Positions 6,608 through 11,202 of a stretch of 11,202 bases of DNA are shown here, in pieces. The notes beneath the pieces were generated by a model, which ran no database searches, was not told the origin of the DNA, and was given only the letters and a program-made list of their open reading frames with translations. A program made the translations under genes and the position numbers. Location: the NCBI GenBank assembly GCA_910586575.1, contig CAJUJQ010000104.1, positions 1-11,202 on the forward strand. The letters are read 5' to 3'. Source of the DNA: an uncultured Clostridia bacterium (GTDB lineage: Bacteria; Bacillota; Clostridia; Oscillospirales; Butyricicoccaceae). Every line of letters begins with the position of its first letter. The stretch's first letter is position 1.

Positions 6608-6898
6608 ATGAATTCAGGTTCTCAACAGGGGGTGTGCAGTATTCTCTTCTGGATTGTAATTGCCTTTCTGGCACTTATTTATTTAGCGCTGCCGCTATGG
6701 ACCCGAATATTGGTTTTTATTGTAAACATGTTTTTTCCTGATCCAATCCCATATCTGGATGAAATTTTTATGATAGCCGGTATTTTGGGAAAAATCATTT
6801 TGTTTGAGAATTTCATAGAATTTTATGAGGAAAACAAAGGTCTTGTTTGGGCTGCGGCGATATTTGTGACGATTGCTTGTTTTTTTATCATTTTCTGA
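6608..6898 (+). CDS. Small membrane protein, first gene of the XRE-linked operon
   Basis: A 96-residue protein with a long hydrophobic segment (about residues 12-43), a middle stretch with PDPIPYLDE (about 44-52), a second amphipathic or hydrophobic stretch (53-67), a charged EFYEENKG patch and a C-terminal TM helix (78-96). PDPIPYLDE faintly recalls the DP-IP-x-LDD core of DUF1232/YkvA-like membrane proteins, but I cannot claim membership. The ATG at 6608 is the first possible start, since a stop lies at 6599-6601, yet it has no ribosome site. AGGGGG at 6627-6632 points instead to an in-frame ATT at 6641. It is first in an operon of four small genes divergent from the XRE regulator. Function unknown. 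Confidence 0.55.
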   Translation: MNSGSQQGVCSILFWIVIAFLALIYLALPLWTRILVFIVNMFFPDPIPYLDEIFMIAGILGKIILFENFIEFYEENKGLVWAAAIFVTIACFFIIF

Positions 6899-6916
6899 CT
6901 TATTTATCATCAGCGA

Positions 6917-7075
6917 ATGGAGGTGGCTGTAACGGAACGGATTGAATATATGTGTACACAATGCGGACGCAAAGAAACAAAATCAGTTCATATGGGGCGC
7001 CCAATGCCTGGAAAATGCCCCCGTAAAACAGGGGATCGTCCTCATAGTTGGGTCATAAACCGAAAAATAAAATAA
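6917..7075 (+). CDS. Small CxxC protein (52 aa), possible zinc ribbon
   Basis: From ATG 6917 the frame gives 52 residues. CTQCGRKE (13-20) supplies a CxxC knuckle and Cys34 in GKCPRKTGDRPHSW a third cysteine; His43 could be the fourth ligand. The tail is basic (INRKIK). This resembles the many tiny unannotated zinc-ribbon-like proteins of Firmicutes accessory DNA; I do not know a function. The ATG itself lacks a ribosome site. A good GGAGG (6919-6923) instead sits 8 bases before an in-frame ACG (6932), which would give a protein beginning at TERIEYMC. It lies 18 bases after the membrane-protein gene and 15 before the next gene, so it is one operon. Confidence 0.6.
   Translation: MEVAVTERIEYMCTQCGRKETKSVHMGRPMPGKCPRKTGDRPHSWVINRKIK
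6919..6923 (+). promoter_or_regulatory. Shine-Dalgarno sequence not matched to a standard start codon
   Basis: GGAGG lies 8 bases upstream of ACG at 6932-6934, in frame with the CxxC protein. The only nearby standard in-frame starts (ATG 6917, GTG 6923, ATG 6950) have wrong spacing. Confidence 0.35.
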
Positions 7076-7090
7076 AGGAGTGATTTTAAT

Positions 7091-7294
7091 ATGGATTTCG
7101 GTAAAATTGCTAATGCGCTGGGAGAATATGTCATGGAGAAAGGAAATGCGTATGCGAGACTGACTGCCAGCACCCTGCGCAAAGCCAGTGATGAAGAATT
7201 AGAACGATGCTTGCGGAGATGCGATACCGGAGAGATTAGCAACGCTACATCCGAGCTGGTTCGAGCTGAAGCTCGGAGACGCGGACTTTTGTAA
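7091..7294 (+). CDS. Hypothetical helical protein (67 aa)
   Basis: A soluble-looking, highly charged 67-residue protein predicted by eye to be almost all helix: an N-terminal segment (FGKIANALGEYVMEKGNA), then TLRKASDEELERCLRR (about 28-43) and a basic C-terminal helix ending RAEARRRGLL. The SDEEL...RRC... pattern followed by AEARRRGL is common in small Firmicute proteins of unknown role. AAAGGAG ten bases before the ATG makes this the best translated start in the operon. It lies 15 bases after the CxxC gene. No catalytic or metal-binding motif is seen. Confidence 0.75.
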   Translation: MDFGKIANALGEYVMEKGNAYARLTASTLRKASDEELERCLRRCDTGEISNATSELVRAEARRRGLL

Positions 7295-7390
7295 AATTTA
7301 TAAAAACCTGTATTTTAGAATTACCGGCGTGCATTTTTCTCAAAATCGTCCGGCTTCGCATACAGGCGCTCATTTAAGGAGGTGCTTCCA

Positions 7391-7555
7391 TTGAGTAAAT
7401 GGATCGAAGTTAAGTGTGACTGCGGGTATGTTGTGCATAAGACAACCCAGCTTGGCGGATCCGGTACAAGTCATTGCATAAAATGCCAAAGATGGGTTCA
7501 CTGGCGGATTGAACGGGATGGTAATGTTACGATTTCCATGCAAGACCGCAACTAG
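7391..7555 (+). CDS. Small zinc-ribbon-like protein (54 aa), TTG start
   Basis: The frame from TTG 7391 gives 54 residues beginning MSKWIEVKCDCGYVVHKTTQ. CxC (Cys9, Cys11) and CxxC (Cys29, Cys32) are spaced as in a rubredoxin-like zinc ribbon, with the second knuckle followed by QRWVHWRIERDGNVTISMQD, a beta-hairpin-like tail. AAGGAGG (7376-7382) is 8 bases before the TTG, so the unusual start is well supported. The 96-base gap from the preceding gene contains a 7-bp inverted repeat CCTGTAT / ATACAGG (7307-7313 and 7360-7366). It is the last gene before the strong terminator. It may bind nucleic acid or act as an adaptor; that is inference. Confidence 0.7.
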   Translation: MSKWIEVKCDCGYVVHKTTQLGGSGTSHCIKCQRWVHWRIERDGNVTISMQDRN

Positions 7556-7601
7556 CAAAGAACCAATTCCAACAAAAGTGCTGAATATTTGATTCTGCAA
7601 C

Positions 7602-7649
7602 AAAAAAGTTCTGTAAATCACGCAAAATGCAGATTTGCAGAACTTTTTT
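7602..7649. terminator. Long bidirectional terminator between the small-protein operon and the MATE gene
   Basis: An 18-position stem (7602-7619 with 7632-7649) starts with six A and ends with six T. It is perfect except for one position that is G-U on one strand. The loop of 12 bases contains a further GCA/TGC pair. The A and T runs serve both directions, so it ends the plus-strand operon and the minus-strand arsC-MATE transcript, whose stop is at 7682. Confidence 0.85.
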
Positions 7650-7681
7650 GTTCTCTATTCCCTTTTCTCAATTTGTAGCCT

Positions 7682-9043
7682 TCAAGCCCTCGCGGGGCGC
7701 TTGTGCAGCAGCCTGCCGATGCAGCGCAGATAGACCGTTACCGACACCAGCACGCCCAGAACATCGCAAATCGGCTCCGCCCAGAAAATGGCCCTCACGC
7801 CGAGCAGCGCGGGCAGCAGGAACAGCGATACAAAATAGACCGACTTCCGCCAGAAGGACAGCGGCATGGCATACTGCACCTGCCCCATGCCGGTGAAGCC
7901 GTCCACCAGCCCGTACTGCAAGCCGAGCGGGACGATTGCAAGCGTCTCGACACAGATGGCCCAATGGGTGGTTTCCGCAACCGCCGGGTCGCGGTTGAAC
8001 AGCATGATAAAATACGGCCCCGCCGTGCGCGCCAGCACGAACATCACCGCCGTGAACCCGGCGCACAGCGCAAAAATATACCGCTGCGCAAGCAGGACGC
8101 GCTTGGGCTTGCCCGCGCCGAAATTGTAGCCCAGGATACTCTGTGTGCCGCCAGAGATCCCGCCAAGCGGCATGGTCACCACCAACATAAAGCTTTGCAC
8201 GATGGTATTGCAGGTGATGTAAAAATCCCCCTGCGACGTGCCGCCGTAGCGCTGCAAAAGGGCGTTCATGGAAATCAGCATCACCTGGTCCAGCGCGATA
8301 ATCAAAAAGGGGGAAATCCCCAGCAGCAGCACCCGGCCAACCGTATCGAAATCCGGCTTTGCGAAACGCAGCCGGACGGGCGGCTGTTCCCCGCGCAGGA
8401 AGCGCAGCACATAGGTACAGCTTGCCATCTGGGAAAGCACGGTCGCCAGCGCTGCACCCTGGACGCCCATCCCCAGCCCAAAAATAAAAACCGGGTCGAG
8501 CACAATATTCAGCACCGCGCCCAACAGCACCGATTTCATACCGACCCGCGCAAAACCCTGGCAGATAATCAGCTGATTCATGCCGCCGGACAGCAGCGCA
8601 AACGGCGTACCCAATAAGTACAGCGTAAAATACGATACCGCGTAAGGAAGCGTGACATCGCTTGCCCCAAACAGCCGCAAAAGCGGTGTGCGCAGCGGGA
8701 TGAGCAGCAGCATCAGCACCGCCGAGAACAGCAGGAGCAGCGAAAAACAACAGCTCATAATCCGCCCGGCGGCACGCTCGTCCCGCTGCCCGAGCCGGAT
8801 GCTCATCAGCGGCGCGCCGCCGCAGCCTATCCAGAACGAAAACGCCGCCGCCAGCGTCACCGTCGGCCCGCAAACGCCCGCCCCGGCGAGCGCCAGCGCG
8901 CCCACCTCCGGGATATGCCCGATGAACATCCGGTCAACAATGCTGTAAAGCACGCTGACAAACTGCGCAAGCATACTGGGTAAGGCAATCCGAAGCACCA
9001 GCGGGCCGATTTTGTCGTGTCGGAGGTCGTTTTCCGCCCTCAT
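7682..9043 (-). CDS. MATE-family efflux transporter
   Basis: A multidrug/toxin extrusion pump of the inner membrane driven by Na+ or H+. From ATG 9043 there are 453 residues, the normal MATE length, with about 12 TM segments in two related halves. Family marks include the N-terminal LVLRIALPSMLAQFVSVLYS and DRMFIGH, SIRLGQRDERAA after TM2-3, and NIVLDPVFIFGLGMGVQGAA near the middle. The second half has ISGGTQSILGYNFGAGK. This pattern is typical of the MepA/DinF-like branch in Firmicutes. The start at 9043 overlaps the stop of the upstream reductase gene in the form ATGA, implying translational coupling; an ATG 15 bases earlier is possible but less likely. Substrate cannot be deduced. Confidence 0.93.
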   Translation of the reverse strand: MRAENDLRHDKIGPLVLRIALPSMLAQFVSVLYSIVDRMFIGHIPEVGALALAGAGVCGPTVTLAAAFSFWIGCGGAPLMSIRLGQRDERAAGRIMSCCFSLLLLFSAVLMLLLIPLRTPLLRLFGASDVTLPYAVSYFTLYLLGTPFALLSGGMNQLIICQGFARVGMKSVLLGAVLNIVLDPVFIFGLGMGVQGAALATVLSQMASCTYVLRFLRGEQPPVRLRFAKPDFDTVGRVLLLGISPFLIIALDQVMLISMNALLQRYGGTSQGDFYITCNTIVQSFMLVVTMPLGGISGGTQSILGYNFGAGKPKRVLLAQRYIFALCAGFTAVMFVLARTAGPYFIMLFNRDPAVAETTHWAICVETLAIVPLGLQYGLVDGFTGMGQVQYAMPLSFWRKSVYFVSLFLLPALLGVRAIFWAEPICDVLGVLVSVTVYLRCIGRLLHKRPARA

Positions 9044-9387
9044 TTCAGTGCCGCCCACACTTCTTCCTTAAATCCGGGATACGCGCTTTCCTCACCGACC
9101 AGAATCGGGCGCTTGACCAGCATCCCGTCCGTCGCCAGCAGCGCGAACTGCTCGTCCTCGCTCATCCCCGGAAGCTTGTCCTTCAGCCCAAGCGCGCGAT
9201 ACTGCTGCCCGCTGGTGTTGAAAAACCGTTTCAGCGGCAGGCCGCTCATGGCATGCCAGCGGCGCAGCTCTTCCTCATTGGGGTTGTTTTCCCTGATATC
9301 CCGTACCTCGGCTTCTATCCCCTGCGCGGCCAGCCACGCCTGCGCCCTTTTGCAGGTCGAGCATTTCGGATAACATACAAACAACAT
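9040..9387 (-). CDS. ArsC/Spx-family thioredoxin-fold protein (arsenate reductase family)
   Basis: A 115-residue cytosolic protein with the YPKCSTC active site (Cys9, Cys12) at the N-terminus, RFFNTSGQQYRALGLKD (54-70) and LLATDGMLVKRPILV (83-97), whose Arg93-Pro94 follows the ArsC/Spx pattern. The CxxC pair and lack of Spx-specific features favour the annotated 'arsenate reductase family' group, many members of which have no proven arsenate activity. No arsB, acr3 or arsR is in the window, so arsenic resistance is not supported by context. AAAGGAG is 9 bases before the ATG. It shares an ATGA overlap with the MATE gene, so both are made from one transcript. No clear promoter is visible in the 45 bases after the preceding terminator. 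Confidence 0.9.
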   Translation of the reverse strand: MLFVCYPKCSTCKRAQAWLAAQGIEAEVRDIRENNPNEEELRRWHAMSGLPLKRFFNTSGQQYRALGLKDKLPGMSEDEQFALLATDGMLVKRPILVGEESAYPGFKEEVWAALK

Positions 9388-9432
9388 CGTTTTTATCTCC
9401 TTTTTATGATTTCTTTATTTTAATGGTACACG

Positions 9433-9461
9433 AAAAATGCCGTCTGGATGACAGCATTTTT
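9433..9461 (-). terminator. Rho-independent terminator after the small membrane protein gene
   Basis: Stem AAAAATGC-x-GTC / GAC-x-GCATTTTT with a 5-base loop. The middle position pairs as U-G only in minus-strand RNA, giving a continuous 12-bp stem ending in five T. That orientation fits termination of the metallopeptidase/membrane-protein transcript, separating it from the reductase-MATE pair. Confidence 0.65.
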
Positions 9462-9522
9462 TTCAAGATATAGCAGGCCCGTCCGGCGTCTCCTGGTTCC
9501 CGCCGCAAAGGCAATTTATGCG

Positions 9523-9831
9523 TCAGCTCCTCTGATACAAAGCGCAGACGCAGAACATGTAAAACAGCAGCAGTGCCATACCGATTGGCAGCTCAACCCG
9601 TACCAGCTGCGCCGCCTCCCGCGTGCTCTGGTAAATCAGGAGCAGCCCCGGCAACGCCCCGCAAAACGCGCCCCAGATAAACCGCCGCGACAGCAGGATT
9701 CCGCCGCCCCACAAAAGCAGCAGGCCAATCCACATCACCGGCTGCACCGCAGCCGCCCCCGCCCCCACCGCCAGGCCGCCATAATAAGCCGTCAGCAGAA
9801 TGGCAGGGATAAAAAAGAACGTTTTTTTCAT
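9523..9831 (-). CDS. Small four-helix membrane protein (102 aa), unknown function
   Basis: From ATG 9831 (MKKTFFFIPAILLTAYYGG) the protein has four hydrophobic segments: about 5-25, 30-47, 52-68 and 79-98. It has short charged loops (SRR near 48, STREAAQLVRVE near 69-79) and no known motif. A start at 9870 would add 13 polar residues overlapping the upstream gene. The GAAGGAG placed just before that gene's stop, 11 bases from ATG 9831, favours the shorter form. It is 5 bases after the YgjP-type peptidase gene and shares its transcript, so a functional link with that protein is possible but not shown. Confidence 0.65.
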   Translation of the reverse strand: MKKTFFFIPAILLTAYYGGLAVGAGAAAVQPVMWIGLLLLWGGGILLSRRFIWGAFCGALPGLLLIYQSTREAAQLVRVELPIGMALLLFYMFCVCALYQRS

Positions 9832-9836
9832 CAACC

Positions 9837-10355
9837 TTACTCCTTCAGGAGCGCGCGGCGTTCGCGCCAATCAGGCATGTACCGCCCGACCAGCGCATAA
9901 AACGCGCGTCCGTGATTCTTTTCCTGAATATGCGCCAGCTCGTGCACAACCACATAATCAACCGCTTCGTCCGGGTACTGCATCAGCCGCCACGAAAAAC
10001 AAATGCTGTTGCGCGCGCTGCAGCTGCCGAAGCGTGTGCGCGCCGAGGTAATGCGCATCCCCGCGGGGTGAAGCCCCATCATTTCGGCGTAGTAAGCCAG
10101 CTTTTGCGGCAGCTCCCGGCGGGCACGCTCCCGCAGGGCGGCTTCCTGCTCCGGGGTTGGCTCGGGGTGGCGCAGCTGCCGTTCCCGCGCGTGCGCAAGG
10201 TGCTCCGACAGCCAGTCCCGGTGCTCCTCGACAAAGCGCTCGATTTCCCGCTTTGCGCAGCGGGCGGGGGCACGCACTACAACCCGTGCGTCCCGCGTGA
10301 CCTCCATGGAAAGCGTGCGGCGGCGCGAGCGGATCAGCTCATAGGATATCTGCAT
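9837..10355 (-). CDS. YgjP-type (DUF45) zinc metallopeptidase, M48-like
   Basis: A probable cytosolic metallopeptidase of the YgjP/DUF45 family, whose physiological substrate is unknown. From ATG 10355 it has 172 residues. The N-terminal half carries YELIRSRRRTLSMEVTRDAR and VVVRAPARC (beta-rich) and a long charged helix (35-85). The family motif RFGSCSARNSICFSWRLM is at about 108-125, followed by VVVHELAHIQEKNHGRAF with zinc ligands His138, His142 and probably His148, and catalytic Glu139. Length is slightly short for the family (often about 230), mainly at the N-terminus. An ATG six codons upstream (10373) would be nearly leaderless relative to the promoter, while AAAGGA sits 9 bases before ATG 10355. 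Confidence 0.88.
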   Translation of the reverse strand: MQISYELIRSRRRTLSMEVTRDARVVVRAPARCAKREIERFVEEHRDWLSEHLAHARERQLRHPEPTPEQEAALRERARRELPQKLAYYAEMMGLHPAGMRITSARTRFGSCSARNSICFSWRLMQYPDEAVDYVVVHELAHIQEKNHGRAFYALVGRYMPDWRERRALLKE

Positions 10356-10381
10356 CACATACAATCCTTTCATCCTTTTCT

Positions 10382-10409
10382 ATTATAAAGCATCTTTCCG
10401 GAAAAGCAA
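10382..10409 (-). promoter_or_regulatory. Promoter of the YgjP-type peptidase gene
   Basis: The -10 is a perfect TATAAT (10382-10387) and the -35 is TTGCTT (10404-10409), spacer 16. The predicted transcription start near 10375 is two bases from the upstream ATG 10373, which argues for translation from ATG 10355. Confidence 0.55.
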
Positions 10410-10542
10410 GCCTTTCCTGATAACTTCTGTAAATTTTCGTGCTGCCTTCCTATCTGAATATGCCAGTCCACGATATCTTCAGCCGTTCGTACCCCACCCC
10501 TGTCCTTTTTCTACGCCTTCAGCACACCGCCTCTTACGTTAT
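10410..10542. other. Intergenic stretch without a clear gene
   Basis: Together with the terminator and the flank up to 10746, this forms a gap of over 300 bases between the peptidase promoter and the repeat gene. One minus-strand frame from about 10524 to 10371 is free of stops and contains RTAEDIVDWHIQIG, which looks protein-like. It lacks a start and a ribosome site and runs through the peptidase promoter, so it is at most a decayed remnant. Nothing else is recognised. Confidence 0.4.
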
Positions 10543-10587
10543 AAAAAACACCCCCATAGAGCTGTTTTTTTCATTTGCTCTATGGGG
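10543..10587 (-). terminator. Rho-independent terminator downstream of the repeat gene
   Basis: Perfect 11-bp stem CCCCATAGAGC / GCTCTATGGGG (10552-10562 and 10577-10587) with a 14-base loop. On the minus strand it is followed by GTG and six T. It faces the gene ending at 10747, about 160 bases upstream. Confidence 0.75.
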
Positions 10588-10746
10588 AATATTGAATCTA
10601 TGAAATTAATGTGTTCCTACATCTGATGAGTAATACGTCACTAAGTCTACAACATGCAGGGGGTTGTCCTCTTTCGTTTTCTACTTGGAAAATGCCGTTT
10701 TTTACGGGAGAAACAATCCCCTCTCCTTCAATTTAACAGAAAACGG

Positions 10747-11202
10747 TTACTCTATCTCATTTTCAGAAAGCCCTTTAACTGTACTGCCTTCATCCTCCTT
10801 CTCTGCCGTATCGTCGGAGCTTCCTTCACCGGGGCCTTCTGCCTCATCGCCGGAACCGCCTTCACCGGGGCCTTCTGCCTCATCGCCGGAACCGCCCCTC
10901 ACCGGAGCCTTCTACCTCATCGCCGGAACCGCCTTCGCCGGGGCCTTCTGCCTCATCGCCAAGATCATCTTCATCAGGAACGGTATTCTCCGAGGCCTGC
11001 GTTCCATCGATTCCGGGAAGCGTTTCTTCTTTCTCAAGAATTCTTTGTACGCTTTCATCAGCAGGCATCACTACAAGCTTATAGATGGTATATGCAGATG
11101 TCGCATAGCCTTCCTTGGAAACCCTCAATATGATTTCCTGGTTTGTAATGCGAATCAAGAGTTGAAAACACGCAATTTCCACACGAAGTTTGTGCCATGC
11201 CA
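10747..11202 (-). pseudogene. 3' part of a gene with an acidic Gly/Glu-rich repeat tail, frameshifted; runs off the window
   Basis: The minus frame is open at the right edge (codons AWHKLRV continue in front of a GTG at 11182), so the true start is outside or at the border. Visible are a mixed hydrophobic domain (CFQLLIRITNQEIILRVSKE, then YTIYKLVVMP), a charged linker (about residues 40-70 from the GTG) and four 12-residue repeats of the type GDEAEGPGEGGS. One extra base in the second repeat (about 10893-10898) shifts the frame to a stop at 10880. Removing it restores the frame through the last two repeats and a further acidic tail ending LSENEIE at TAA 10747-10749. This may be a true mutation, a slippage switch or a sequencing error. 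I recognise no family. The plus-strand frame across the repeats is a shadow. Confidence 0.5.
10816..10960. repeat. Four tandem copies of a 36-bp repeat
   Basis: Copies at 10816-10851, 10852-10887, 10888-10924 and 10925-10960 share GGAACCGCCTTCACCGGGGC followed by CTTCTGCCTCATCGCC. Three are 36 bases. The third in plus order is 37 bases and carries several point changes (GCCCCTCACCGGA, TCTACC). The outermost low-coordinate copy begins GGAGCTTCC instead of GGAACCGCC. On the minus strand each encodes the 12-residue unit GDEAEGPGEGGS. Confidence 0.9.

Noticed and set aside
6514..6741. Plus-strand frame of 75 codons at the start of the small operon
   Set aside because: Its start lies inside the promoter -10 region, so it could not be on the transcript from that promoter, and it overlaps the better membrane-protein frame.
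7668..8873. Minus-strand 401-codon frame overlapping the MATE gene in another phase
   Set aside because: Ala/Gly/Arg-rich shadow; the MATE frame has the family signatures and correct coupling to the reductase gene.
10816..10960. Four tandem repeats as a possible CRISPR array
   Set aside because: The 36-bp copies abut with no spacers, and they translate to a regular peptide repeat.
10654..11133. Plus-strand frame of 159 codons across the tandem repeats
   Set aside because: It reads the repeats backwards and changes phase at the extra base. The minus strand gives regular acidic repeats, a continuing frame at the window edge and a downstream terminator.

Overview
The window looks like a chromosomal segment of a moderately GC-rich Firmicute, most likely a gut-type Clostridia (Oscillospirales-like). 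The basis is strong AAGGAGG-type ribosome sites, TTG/GTG starts, separate SecD and SecF proteins, the low-GC-style promoters, and an Spx/ArsC-type reductase and a MATE pump typical of that group. This placement is an inference from protein style, not from a search.

Layout. (1) 1-~241 is AT-rich, has no recognisable gene, and ends in a sequence resembling an IS256-type terminus. It abuts a short minus-strand reading frame (236-373) that looks cut off by it. A plus-strand C-terminal gene remnant lies at about 388-462. (2) 505-5870 is a housekeeping block, all on the minus strand: a PLP aminotransferase (4605-5810), purB (2865-4304), secD (1466-2776) and secF (545-1447). The aminotransferase and secDF have clear sigma-A-type promoters. 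The secD promoter carries a perfect dyad in its spacer. A hairpin terminator follows secF. (3) 5960-7650 is an AT-richer accessory module. A minus-strand XRE regulator is divergent from a plus-strand operon of four tiny genes: a membrane protein, a CxxC protein, a helical 67-aa protein, and a CxC/CxxC zinc-ribbon protein. There is one strong promoter and a candidate operator between the two arms, and a long hairpin terminator at the end. Related TTGCAGAA-containing repeats occur on both sides. (4) 7682-9387 is a minus-strand pair, an ArsC/Spx-family thioredoxin-fold reductase whose stop overlaps the start of a MATE efflux pump (ATGA). (5) 9523-10409 is a second minus-strand pair, a YgjP-type zinc metallopeptidase followed 5 bases later by a small four-helix membrane protein. 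(6) 10410-10746 is intergenic with a strong terminator. (7) 10747-11202 is the 3' part of a minus-strand gene carrying a 36-bp tandem repeat (acidic Gly/Glu-rich 12-residue units), with a one-base insertion in one repeat that breaks the frame.

The housekeeping genes serve protein export (SecDF), purine synthesis (PurB) and amino-acid metabolism (aminotransferase). The most likely undescribed system is the XRE-controlled small-protein operon at 6055-7649. Its genes have no function I can assign, and two of them have start sites that do not match their ribosome-binding sites.
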